Positions 1 to 6,126 of a stretch of 64,000 nt of DNA are shown one piece after another (position 1 is the stretch's first letter; the number at the start of each line of letters is the position of its first letter). Under the pieces are notes generated by a model. The model saw only the letters and a program-made list of their open reading frames with translations. It was not told the DNA's origin and did not search any database. The position numbers and the translations under genes were made by a program. Location of the stretch: IMG/VR virus record IMGVR_UViG_3300021197_001365, positions 1 to 64,000 of that record. One strand, written 5' to 3'. Source of the DNA: a virus.

Positions 1-118
1 CATCATAGTCAAGAATCCTGACAAAAGTCCCTGAGTTAAATTTTACCTCTATAGTTTAAAAATTAAATTATACCGAGGTGGAGTTCGAATGTCAAGATGT
101 TTTTTTAGTTAGGAGTAA

Positions 119-143
119 TAAAAAAGGGGCCGTAGCCGACCCC
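119..143 (-). terminator. Rho-independent terminator of the TonB-receptor gene
   Basis: Read leftward, the strand shows a GGGG..CCCC hairpin (arms within 126-143, GCTA loop) followed by a run of T residues just past the receptor stop codon. This is a standard intrinsic terminator. The remaining 118 bases to the window edge hold no gene that I can see. Confidence 0.8.
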
Positions 144-148
144 TTGTA

Positions 149-2920
149 TTAGAACGTATAGTTAAATCCTATGCTGTAGTTTTTGCCATACATATCGTAC
201 TGGCTTAATTGAGATTCGTTTCCCCAGTAGTAATATTCTGGTCTATTGTTTAAGTTCACTGCCTCTGCTTTAACAGTGAAGTTATCATTAACAGCATATT
301 TGACTGTTAGGTCCCATTGTATAAAGTCACCAACAAATCTACTATTGTTAACACTTACTTCCCCAATGTCGCCATCTTCATCTGCTAACCAATCTAAGTA
401 ATCACTTCTATAGTTACCAGCAACTCTTATATCCCATGCACCTTTGTCGTAGCCAAAGTTAACGTTAGCAGCTTTATCGGCTAACTTACGGAACGAAGTT
501 GTAAATGATACATCATCTTCAAAGTTAAATGCGCTTTCACTGTCTGTTAGTGTAAAGTTAGTTGCTACATACAATCCATTTTCCCATCCGTATTGTGCAT
601 TAAGTTCTATGCCATTAATTCTGCTGTCATCTGCATTGATCCATGTTTCAACACCATCATTAAACGATATGCCGTTGAACACACCATTGCGTTGGTATGT
701 TGGATAAATTGCATTAGCAATACTCTTATGGAAGTAACCCACTGCAAAGTAAGTCATACCTTCTCCATAATATTCTAAACTTAAATCAAAGTTATCTGCT
801 TCGTATGGCTTTAGGTTTGGATTACCAATGCTACCACTTGTATCACCTGATGTGTCTACATCATAATCTGTGATAGGAGCAGTTTCTTTGAATCCTGGTC
901 TGCTTAAACCTCTCCACAATGCACCACGTACTTGCCAATTGTCTGTGAGCCAATGCTTAACAGTTACACTAGGAGCAACAAAGCCATAGTCATTCTCTGC
1001 ATAAGTTTTATTGCCGTCTTGGTCGTATGCTGTACTTTCAAAGTCAGTATGCTCATAACGTACACCTGCAATAATAGTAGTTTTTTCTAATTCAACTGTG
1101 CGTTGTGCATAAACACTATTAATTGTTTCATCAGTTATAAAATCTCTGCTGATGTCATCGCTGAAATCTACTGTCATTTGGTCAGTTAGACTTCTAAGGT
1201 TATATGTTTCCTGTGCAGTCATATGATTACCAAACACTTGATTTGGAAAGAACCAACCAGGCGCAGTTGTAAATTCAAAGTCTGCCATAGTCATATCGTC
1301 CCATTCATACGCAATAATATAATCATCTACATCCTTAGTTCTGCCTCTGTACTTGTAACCTACCTTCCATAACCCGTTGTCTGCGTTTATTTGAAATGTA
1401 GTTTCGCTATCTTTACTGACATTACTCCACATTTCAAAAGCATCAAACTCTAAGTTCTCTGAATTACGCAAAGTATCATCTACAGGTGTAACAAATGGAT
1501 GAACAGGATTGCTCCAATCAAATACTGCACCACTGTCTTTGTCGTAGTTTCTAAATGTAATGTCAGCATTATCGCTGTCATCTTCTTCAGCCCAACTATA
1601 ACTTAGTTGCGAGTCTACTGCCCAATCAGCCATATCAAATTCTGCACCAAGGTTCATAGCACCTATAGTTCTTGTTTCATATCGCTGTCTTGTTTCTGCA
1701 TCGTGTCTAACTCTGCTGGACAACATACTGTTTTCAAAAGGCTCAGCCATTTTGATTTTGCCATATTCATTTTTAAAACGAATCTCATCTTCTTCATACT
1801 GGTTGTACAAAATATTAGCAAATACCACAGCACCACTTTCTAACAATGTGTTGATGTCATAACTAAATCCGTAACGCTCTCTGGTTAAGTCATAATAGCG
1901 TAACTCAAAGTCATCATTCATGTATCCATCTTCCCAGCCAAATCCAGTTTCATTATTATAACTTTCAATGTTCTTTGAACTGTAAGTTAGTCCCATGATG
2001 TGAGCAGTGTTGTCTGTAATACTGTCGCCATATGTTACGCTAAAGTTAGGAGCTTGTTCATAGTCTGTATACTCCGCAAACTTACTGCTAACTTTTACTT
2101 TTAACAACATTTCATCTAAGTCAGTTGGCTTCTTGGTATTAAATTCAATTCTGCCGCCAATGCTGTCTGAATCCATTTCAGGTGTTAAAGTTTTTGAAAC
2201 TGTAATACTGTCCATAAGTTCAGTGGGTATGCCGTCCATTATTACTGAACGTCCGTTTTCAGGTGCAACCATACTAGCACCGTTTACTGCTACACTGTTT
2301 AAGTCTGAACTTAATCCTCTAATTGTAACATAACGTCCTTCGCCCTGATCATTTTCTACACTTATACCACTTAATCTTCTAATGGCGTCTGCGGCTGTTG
2401 TATCAGGAAAGTTGCCTAATGCATCTGAGTCTACAACACTGATAATACCATCAGCCATCATCTGTTTGTCTACTGCTCTCATAAGTGTTGCTCTGGTTCC
2501 TACAACAAGCACTTCTTCAACAGTAGGGTCGTACGTTGGAGTGTTATCTCTGTATTGTTGAAACTCTTCAACAACTTCTTCTATTGGTGCATTTACTAGA
2601 AGTACTCTTGCATTTACAATGCCCATTTCAGTTAATGCATCATATCTGTGGTGCCCATCAATAATATAATATTGCTGATCGATAACCAAAGGCCTATAAG
2701 TATTTTCTTGTGCCTTGATTAATCTCTTCTCTTGCTTCTTTAAGTTTTGAACTCGTTGAGTCTGCACAGGAATTAAACTGCTTACAGGTACTTCTGTTGC
2801 AGTAAATTCAAATTGTGATTGTTCTAGGATTTCTTGATTTAGTTGGGGGAGTTGATTTCTGTCATATTGTGCAAATACAATAGTAGGCACCAACAGCATT
2901 GCTAAAAATAAATAACGCAT
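149..2920 (-). CDS. TonB-dependent outer-membrane receptor with N-terminal ParB/Srx-like domain
   Basis: A 923-residue outer-membrane transporter. I chose the start at 2920 because it follows an AAAGGAG ribosome site and opens a signal peptide (MRYLFLAMLLVPTIVFA, cut about residue 17). An upstream in-frame ATG at 2956 would bury the signal. Residues about 45-120 look like a ParB/sulfiredoxin-fold domain with the motif DGHHRYDA at 88-95. A TonB box (EEVLVVG, 135-141), a plug domain (DAIRRLSGISVEN, RYVTIRGL) and a beta-barrel follow, ending in the C-terminal aromatic (NYTF) that BAM recognises. Family knowledge says such receptors import siderophores, haem, vitamin B12 or glycans; the ligand cannot be read here. 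A receptor in a phage genome is unusual, and so is a ParB-like domain facing the periplasm where some receptors carry an STN signalling domain. The gene is monocistronic with its own promoter and terminator. Confidence 0.9.
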   Translation of the reverse strand: MRYLFLAMLLVPTIVFAQYDRNQLPQLNQEILEQSQFEFTATEVPVSSLIPVQTQRVQNLKKQEKRLIKAQENTYRPLVIDQQYYIIDGHHRYDALTEMGIVNARVLLVNAPIEEVVEEFQQYRDNTPTYDPTVEEVLVVGTRATLMRAVDKQMMADGIISVVDSDALGNFPDTTAADAIRRLSGISVENDQGEGRYVTIRGLSSDLNSVAVNGASMVAPENGRSVIMDGIPTELMDSITVSKTLTPEMDSDSIGGRIEFNTKKPTDLDEMLLKVKVSSKFAEYTDYEQAPNFSVTYGDSITDNTAHIMGLTYSSKNIESYNNETGFGWEDGYMNDDFELRYYDLTRERYGFSYDINTLLESGAVVFANILYNQYEEDEIRFKNEYGKIKMAEPFENSMLSSRVRHDAETRQRYETRTIGAMNLGAEFDMADWAVDSQLSYSWAEEDDSDNADITFRNYDKDSGAVFDWSNPVHPFVTPVDDTLRNSENLEFDAFEMWSNVSKDSETTFQINADNGLWKVGYKYRGRTKDVDDYIIAYEWDDMTMADFEFTTAPGWFFPNQVFGNHMTAQETYNLRSLTDQMTVDFSDDISRDFITDETINSVYAQRTVELEKTTIIAGVRYEHTDFESTAYDQDGNKTYAENDYGFVAPSVTVKHWLTDNWQVRGALWRGLSRPGFKETAPITDYDVDTSGDTSGSIGNPNLKPYEADNFDLSLEYYGEGMTYFAVGYFHKSIANAIYPTYQRNGVFNGISFNDGVETWINADDSRINGIELNAQYGWENGLYVATNFTLTDSESAFNFEDDVSFTTSFRKLADKAANVNFGYDKGAWDIRVAGNYRSDYLDWLADEDGDIGEVSVNNSRFVGDFIQWDLTVKYAVNDNFTVKAEAVNLNNRPEYYYWGNESQLSQYDMYGKNYSIGFNYTF

Positions 2921-2963
2921 AATGCTCTCCTTTTGCTTTGGGTAAATTTTTACCACAGAAGAT

Positions 2964-2972
2964 ATTATACCA
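2964..2972 (-). promoter_or_regulatory. Extended -10 promoter of the receptor gene
   Basis: On the minus strand the sequence reads TGGTATAAT, an extended -10 element, about 45 bases upstream of the receptor start. No good -35 hexamer lies 17 bases further up (ATAAAA), which suits an extended -10 promoter. Confidence 0.6.
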
Positions 2973-3044
2973 CAAGATTGTTACAATTTTATGAAAACAC
3001 CGTTTAACGTTTTTGCTTTTTTTCCAAAGTGGTACGTGTGGGGG

Positions 3045-3058
3045 AGCGCGGCCGCGCT
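3045..3058. repeat. Perfect 14-bp GC palindrome
   Basis: AGCGCGGCCGCGCT is a perfect inverted repeat lying directly beside the Fur-box-like palindrome, between the leftward receptor gene and the rightward cassette. It could be a protein-binding site or the edge of the GC-rich segment; its role is unknown. Confidence 0.6.
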
Positions 3059-3059
3059 A

Positions 3060-3078
3060 AATGAGAATGAGTCTCATT
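3060..3078. promoter_or_regulatory. Fur-box-like palindrome 1
   Basis: The 19-mer AATGAGAATGAGTCTCATT is an inverted repeat with one mismatched pair. It matches the 7-1-7 form of the Fur box (TGAGAAT-N-ATTCTCA) at 14 of 15 positions. It sits between the divergent receptor promoter and the rightward promoter at 3149. It lies about 90 bp upstream of the receptor -10, farther than in classic repression, so control of the receptor is plausible but unproven. Confidence 0.5.
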
Positions 3079-3148
3079 ACCGCCCCCCCATACAGCAAAG
3101 ACCCCTGGCGGGCAAGCATTTTTTGTGACATATTACCACTTTTATTTC

Positions 3149-3177
3149 TTGCATTATGGCCCAGGATGGGGTACAAT
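3149..3177 (+). promoter_or_regulatory. Sigma70-type promoter of the GC-rich cassette
   Basis: TTGCAT and TACAAT are separated by 17 bases, about 30 bases upstream of the first small gene of the cassette. Confidence 0.6.
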
Positions 3178-3206
3178 AGGCACTTAATAAATCGAGGCGC
3201 TACGCT

Positions 3207-3311
3207 ATGACAACACTGCAAATTTTTATCATGCTCGGACTGGCATCACCCGCTCTAATTGCTGTGGCGTGGGGCATTTGGGATCAACGTCCAAGCGCGC
3301 GAAAATGGTAA
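3207..3311 (+). CDS. 34-residue membrane peptide
   Basis: ATG at 3207 opens a 34-residue peptide with one hydrophobic segment (residues about 5-23, IFIMLGLASPALIAVAWGI) and a basic tail (RPSARKW). It is the first reading frame after the promoter at 3149. No strong Shine-Dalgarno is visible (GAGGCG lies about 10 bases upstream). I do not recognise the family; it resembles the many single-pass micro-proteins of phage early regions. Confidence 0.5.
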   Translation: MTTLQIFIMLGLASPALIAVAWGIWDQRPSARKW

Positions 3312-3409
3312 TATTTCACAAAAATATATCTGGACTTCTGCGCGTCAATATGAGACAATTCATTTCAAGGTGGAGCGATGGGCGCTCGACCTCAACAAAA
3401 GGAGGCTCT

Positions 3410-3721
3410 ATGCCTTATTCAGAAAAGCAGGTTGTGGCACTGCAAAACGCCGCTACTCAATTCGGTACTCTCAACAGTGAGATTGCCGGTAAACTCGCGG
3501 CTGACCTTGGTCAGTCAAAGCGGAGCGTGATCGCTAAGATCGGCTCGCTCGGTTTGCCTTATAAGGCGGCCAAGCGTTCGGTGAAAGGCACTCGTGCCAC
3601 TAGCAAAGCGGAATATGTTGCCGCTATTGCCAAGGCGCTCGACGCTGATGCGTCGGAGCTGGCTGGCTTGGAAAAAGCCACCGCTCTCGCTCTCTCTGGC
3701 TTGCTGTCATCAATTCGATGA
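3410..3721 (+). CDS. Small HTH DNA-binding protein, paralogue A
   Basis: This 103-residue protein starts at 3410 after AAAAGGAGG. Residues about 3-50 form a helix-turn-helix (SEKQVVALQNA, then GQSKRSVIAKIGSLGLPY). Residues about 60-103 form a second helical unit (TSKAEYVAAIAKALD, LAGLEKATALALSGLL). The same two-part layout recurs at 6636, 8520 and 17083, so this is one member of a paralogous family within the phage. DNA binding is inferred from the HTH pattern; whether it regulates transcription or coats DNA is unknown. Its stop overlaps the next start (ATGA). Base composition is clearly more GC-rich than in its paralogues. Confidence 0.8.
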   Translation: MPYSEKQVVALQNAATQFGTLNSEIAGKLAADLGQSKRSVIAKIGSLGLPYKAAKRSVKGTRATSKAEYVAAIAKALDADASELAGLEKATALALSGLLSSIR

Positions 3722-3915
3722 TAGCGGTTATCGGCTGGATAGGGGCGCTCTGCATGGCAGGCGCTCCATTCATTATCGACACCGACGCGGGCAAGGTCGC
3801 CGCGATTGCTGGATTGGTATTATTAACGGTACAAGCGCTGGACATTCGGGCAATGAATCTGGTACTATTAAATCTGGCTGGAATTATAGGATATAGCTAT
3901 GCACTACTTTTTTGA
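3718..3915 (+). CDS. Small multi-pass membrane protein
   Basis: A 65-residue protein, almost entirely hydrophobic, with two or three likely membrane segments (MIAVIGWIGALCMAGAPFII; VAAIAGLVLLTVQAL; LVLLNLAGIIGYSYALL). Its ATG overlaps the preceding stop as ATGA and its end overlaps the next gene by 17 bases, so it is translationally coupled. Family not recognised; a holin or host-membrane modulator role is possible but unsupported. Confidence 0.65.
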   Translation: MIAVIGWIGALCMAGAPFIIDTDAGKVAAIAGLVLLTVQALDIRAMNLVLLNLAGIIGYSYALLF

Positions 3916-4372
3916 CCTCGACCATACGGTCATCGATTCGTCACACCGACAGATCACACGACCGGACGGCTCGCTTGACCTCGCCGCGTGGATTCACAAC
4001 AACACTCGCGCTAACATCATGGCAGACACTCTGCTACCGCTCGCCGCACAATGGCGCAAGGTAGATCGCAAGGGCGCGACTATCGTGATCTGTACCGCTC
4101 GCGTTATGGGTGAGCATGACTACGAATATCTGCGCGCAAATGGGTTGCGTTGGGACGCTTGCCTCTCGCGTCGATTGGGTGACAGCTCACCCGATGCGAA
4201 ATTAAAAGAGCGTATGATCCGCAACTATGCCGCTACATTTCCGGTATCATGGGCGCGGTTCTGCTCAACAGCCGTCTTTTTTGACGACAACAAAAATGTG
4301 CTTGAAATGCTTGATCGCATTGGCATAAAAGCGTATGATTCTATTTTACTCAACGAAAGGTTATCAGCATGA
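3899..4372 (+). CDS. HAD-superfamily phosphatase
   Basis: This 157-residue protein carries the HAD motif I DLDHT (residues 6-10), with Asp6 as predicted nucleophile and Asp8 as acid/base. A motif II-like TIVICTAR follows (about 81-88), then a downstream FFDDNKNV (about 128-135) that can supply the Mg-binding acidic residues. The layout resembles the phosphatase halves of phage polynucleotide kinase/phosphatases and small HAD phosphatases, but there is no kinase P-loop. The substrate, for example a DNA 3'-phosphate or a nucleotide, cannot be told. It overlaps both neighbours and is part of the GC-rich cassette. Confidence 0.75.
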   Translation: MHYFFDLDHTVIDSSHRQITRPDGSLDLAAWIHNNTRANIMADTLLPLAAQWRKVDRKGATIVICTARVMGEHDYEYLRANGLRWDACLSRRLGDSSPDAKLKERMIRNYAATFPVSWARFCSTAVFFDDNKNVLEMLDRIGIKAYDSILLNERLSA

Positions 4373-4869
4373 TTTTACGAAGTTACGACAAAGCACCAGA
4401 GATCACCCCGATTTCTGGCATGGCATGGCACTACGTTTGGGAATTGCTCGAATTTGGTGTTTTCAAAAATGGCTACGCTTGCCACGCATACGCCAACGGC
4501 GGGCATGGCGGTATTGAGCGCGTAACATGGTGTTTGCGAGATGTCGAGGACGCATTTGGCTACAATCGCGGAGAGCTTCACGCTCGCGTTTGGCGAATGA
4601 AGCTGGGCGAGAATGAGGAAGTTTTAGCCGCCGAGCAATTTGTCCACGCTCGCAACAAAGATGACAAGGCCATGCTGTATGACAAGCGCTGGCTGGACGT
4701 TGGCGGCAAAAGCGAATTTTACTTTTGCTCTGCCAAAACTGCGATGGCGCGGTTCACTAATTCCTATCGCAAATCCAATTTGCAGATTGGCGAGGGTGTC
4801 GTCGCTCACAAGCGAGCCAAGGGCATACACGGTTGCCCACTGCCCCGCACTTATGCGGTGACGGCGTGA
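4369..4869 (+). CDS. Conserved-looking protein of unknown function
   Basis: A 166-residue soluble protein, ATGA-coupled to the HAD phosphatase. It has several Cys and His residues (Cys48 in GYACHAYANGG, GGHGGIERVTW, FYFCSAKTAM, GIHGCPLPR) that could bind metal, but I cannot assign a family. Sharing an operon with a phosphatase hints at nucleic-acid or nucleotide processing; that is inference only. Confidence 0.65.
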   Translation: MILRSYDKAPEITPISGMAWHYVWELLEFGVFKNGYACHAYANGGHGGIERVTWCLRDVEDAFGYNRGELHARVWRMKLGENEEVLAAEQFVHARNKDDKAMLYDKRWLDVGGKSEFYFCSAKTAMARFTNSYRKSNLQIGEGVVAHKRAKGIHGCPLPRTYAVTA

Positions 4870-4958
4870 GATATCTTGCGCTGGCCTATTTGGTTTATTC
4901 TGTCACCACAGATCTAGCGATCTGGGGTGGCGCGCTTTACTACTTTTTCGGAGGATGA
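4866..4958 (+). CDS. 30-residue membrane peptide
   Basis: A GTG start overlaps the preceding stop (GTGA). The peptide MRYLALAYLVYSVTTDLAIW continues to a GGALYYFFGG end and is hydrophobic throughout, with one likely membrane pass. The tight overlap supports translation. Function unknown. Confidence 0.5.
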   Translation: MRYLALAYLVYSVTTDLAIWGGALYYFFGG

Positions 4959-4962
4959 AAAA

Positions 4963-5085
4963 ATGAGCCAACTGGAAAAAATCCAATTCACAATGGAAAT
5001 TATCCGCACGGTTTGCCCCGTCGTCATGGTGATACTGCAAATCGCCATCATCACCGGCCTTGTAATTATGGGCGATATGGGCTAG
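4963..5085 (+). CDS. 40-residue membrane peptide
   Basis: It starts at 4963 after a GGAGGATG ribosome site. An amphipathic N-terminus (MSQLEKIQFTMEIIR) leads into one hydrophobic span (VVMVILQIAIITGLVIM). It ends the rightward cassette six bases before the second Fur-box-like palindrome. Function unknown. Confidence 0.6.
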   Translation: MSQLEKIQFTMEIIRTVCPVVMVILQIAIITGLVIMGDMG

Positions 5086-5090
5086 GGCTA

Positions 5091-5109
5091 GATGAGAACC
5101 ATTCTCATT
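5091..5109. promoter_or_regulatory. Fur-box-like palindrome 2
   Basis: GATGAGAACCATTCTCATT contains TGAGAAC-C-ATTCTCA, an inverted repeat with one mismatched pair that matches the 7-1-7 Fur motif at 14 of 15 positions. It lies 40 bp upstream of the -35 element at 5149. There is no T-run, so it is not an intrinsic terminator. Confidence 0.5.
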
Positions 5110-5148
5110 TGGGCCAGGAAATAAAATAATCTTTTTTGCAAATAGGGC

Positions 5149-5178
5149 TTGACACCCCTGCATTTTTTGCGCTAAAAT
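5149..5178 (+). promoter_or_regulatory. Sigma70-type promoter
   Basis: TTGACA and TAAAAT are separated by 18 bases, about 45 bases upstream of the small acidic gene at 5222 and just downstream of Fur-box-like palindrome 2. Confidence 0.65.
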
Positions 5179-5221
5179 GTTTACATCAACTAGGGGATTG
5201 GCCCCATTTAAGGATAGAAAA

Positions 5222-5389
5222 ATGTCACACTACGTAAACGAAGCCAACGCCGAAGCCTGCTACGAAGAAGCCTGCGAAGCGGGTTACGCTTTTTTCGCCG
5301 AGGCGGACTGGGACGGCCAAGCGTTCGAGGCTTGGGTAAACTGGAAAACGGATGAGCTTCTTTCTGAGCTTCCCGACGGCTACCGTTAA
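5222..5389 (+). CDS. Small acidic protein
   Basis: A 55-residue strongly acidic, alanine- and aromatic-rich protein (EACYEEACEAGYAFFAEADW, ELLSELPDGYR). I chose the ATG at 5222, behind AAGGATAG, over an in-frame ATG at 5177, which falls on the -10 of its own promoter. Highly acidic small early proteins are often DNA mimics or inhibitors of host enzymes, but there is no direct evidence here. The stop codon is immediately followed by the parS-like 16-mer. Confidence 0.6.
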   Translation: MSHYVNEANAEACYEEACEAGYAFFAEADWDGQAFEAWVNWKTDELLSELPDGYR

Positions 5390-5405
5390 TGTTCCACATG
5401 GAACA
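5390..5405. promoter_or_regulatory. parS-like site
   Basis: TGTTCCACATGGAACA differs by one central base from the proteobacterial parS form TGTTCCACGTGGAACA. It stands in a gene-free control region. No parA or cytoplasmic parB gene is visible, so any ParB acting here would be the host's or lie outside the window. I found no second full match by eye. Confidence 0.45.
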
Positions 5406-5452
5406 CCTCGCCCAACTCCTTGATTTATCAGGGATTTCGGCGCGGGGGCGCC

Positions 5453-5472
5453 AGTAGTAGTGCGACGACGAT
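5453..5472. repeat. 20-bp direct repeat, copy 1 (operator candidate)
   Basis: AGTAGTAGTGCGACGACGAT recurs at 5590-5609 with a single G/A difference. This copy lies shortly downstream of the predicted start of the leftward promoter at 5495-5523. Confidence 0.7.
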
Positions 5473-5494
5473 TTTCTTTGGTGGTGCCTGCGCC

Positions 5495-5523
5495 ATTGTA
5501 CCAGTTCGAAAGCGATTTGTCAA
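5495..5523 (-). promoter_or_regulatory. Leftward sigma70 promoter 1
   Basis: On the minus strand TTGACA (5523-5518) and TACAAT (5500-5495) are 17 bases apart, with an A-rich stretch upstream of the -35. It points into the 3' side of the rightward cassette. Confidence 0.7.
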
Positions 5524-5584
5524 GTCTTTTTTGCGGGTGTGCCCCAAATTGTTTTAAGTTGCCCTGGTCTTAAAAATTGCGCCG

Positions 5585-5614
5585 ATTATAGTAGTAGTAC
5601 GACGACGATGTCAA
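5585..5614 (-). promoter_or_regulatory. Leftward sigma70 promoter 2
   Basis: TTGACA (5614-5609) and TATAAT (5590-5585) are 18 bases apart on the minus strand. The spacer is filled by the second copy of the 20-bp repeat, which makes that repeat a natural operator. Confidence 0.75.
5590..5609. repeat. 20-bp direct repeat, copy 2 (operator candidate)
   Basis: AGTAGTAGTACGACGACGAT occupies the spacer between the -35 and -10 of leftward promoter 2. Copy 1 is 137 bp away. Confidence 0.7.
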
Positions 5615-5685
5615 GTACTTTTTGCACATTTGCCCAAAATAATTCGACGCGCTAGTCTCTGCCAGACCCCGTGCCCAACCCTGGT

Positions 5686-5715
5686 ATTATATCATAACCC
5701 AGGCGGGGTTGTCAA
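5686..5715 (-). promoter_or_regulatory. Leftward sigma70 promoter 3
   Basis: TTGACA (5715-5710) and TATAAT (5691-5686) are 18 bases apart. The upstream block AAATAGTAC is shared with the leftward promoter at 11271-11299. Confidence 0.75.
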
Positions 5716-5740
5716 GTACTATTTAGGGTTTTCCTGCATA

Positions 5741-5770
5741 TTGACAACTTACGCGCACTTATGGTACTAT
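5741..5770 (+). promoter_or_regulatory. Weak rightward promoter
   Basis: TTGACA is followed after 18 bases by TACTAT, or after 21 bases by TATAAT. The spacing makes it weaker than the promoter at 5883. Confidence 0.4.
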
Positions 5771-5882
5771 AATTCGACAAAATTTGCTACAATTAGACAA
5801 AATAAACCTTGACACGGGAAGGTCGTGTGCGGCCCCCCGGAGTTCGTTTGCGTTATCCTGGCGACCAATTCGCAAAAAAGTG

Positions 5883-5911
5883 TTGACAACTTGCCCAAAC
5901 TTTAGTATAAT
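5883..5911 (+). promoter_or_regulatory. Rightward sigma70 promoter of the early region
   Basis: Consensus TTGACA and TATAAT with a 17-base spacer, about 30 bases upstream of the gene at 5938. Confidence 0.85.
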
Positions 5912-5937
5912 AGTTACCATAAATCGGAGGACTATGC

Positions 5938-6126
5938 ATGAACGATATTCAATTCGAAGCCTTTAGCTTGTACGCGGGTATGCGTATGGAAGGTATGCCT
6001 AAGCTGGATGCCTTTCTATATACTATACAGTGTATGCTTCCAGAGGACGACTACCCCAACGGATACGACGATGGTGCAGTAGAGCTGTACTCTTGGTTGC
6101 GTCAGAAGGTGAAGCTGGATGGCTAA
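5938..6126 (+). CDS. Small acidic protein of unknown function
   Basis: A 62-residue acidic protein starting at 5938 behind CGGAGG and a strong promoter. It contains FSLYAGMRMEGMPKLDAFLY and an acidic aromatic stretch (PEDDYPNGYDDGAVELYSWL). It overlaps the next gene by 8 bases. Family not recognised. Confidence 0.7.
   Translation: MNDIQFEAFSLYAGMRMEGMPKLDAFLYTIQCMLPEDDYPNGYDDGAVELYSWLRQKVKLDG

Larger units (their letters stand above)
5406..5937. promoter_or_regulatory. Gene-free bidirectional control region
   Basis: About 530 bases without a convincing gene. It holds three leftward sigma70 promoters, a duplicated 20-mer, at least one good rightward promoter and GC-rich dyads (for example CACGGGAAGGTCGTG near 5815). 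It separates the GC-rich cassette from the main early region and looks like a transcriptional switch or replication-associated control region. No iterons or AT-rich unwinding element stand out. Confidence 0.6.

Noticed and set aside
4903-5163. 86-residue minus-strand frame
   Set aside because: No ribosome site and it covers the micro-gene at 4963 and the Fur-like palindrome; most likely a shadow.
5208-5399. Minus-strand basic frame opposite the acidic gene at 5222
   Set aside because: It follows leftward promoters, but its Arg/Pro-rich content is what the complement of an acidic gene gives. The plus-strand gene has promoter, ribosome site and sensible composition.
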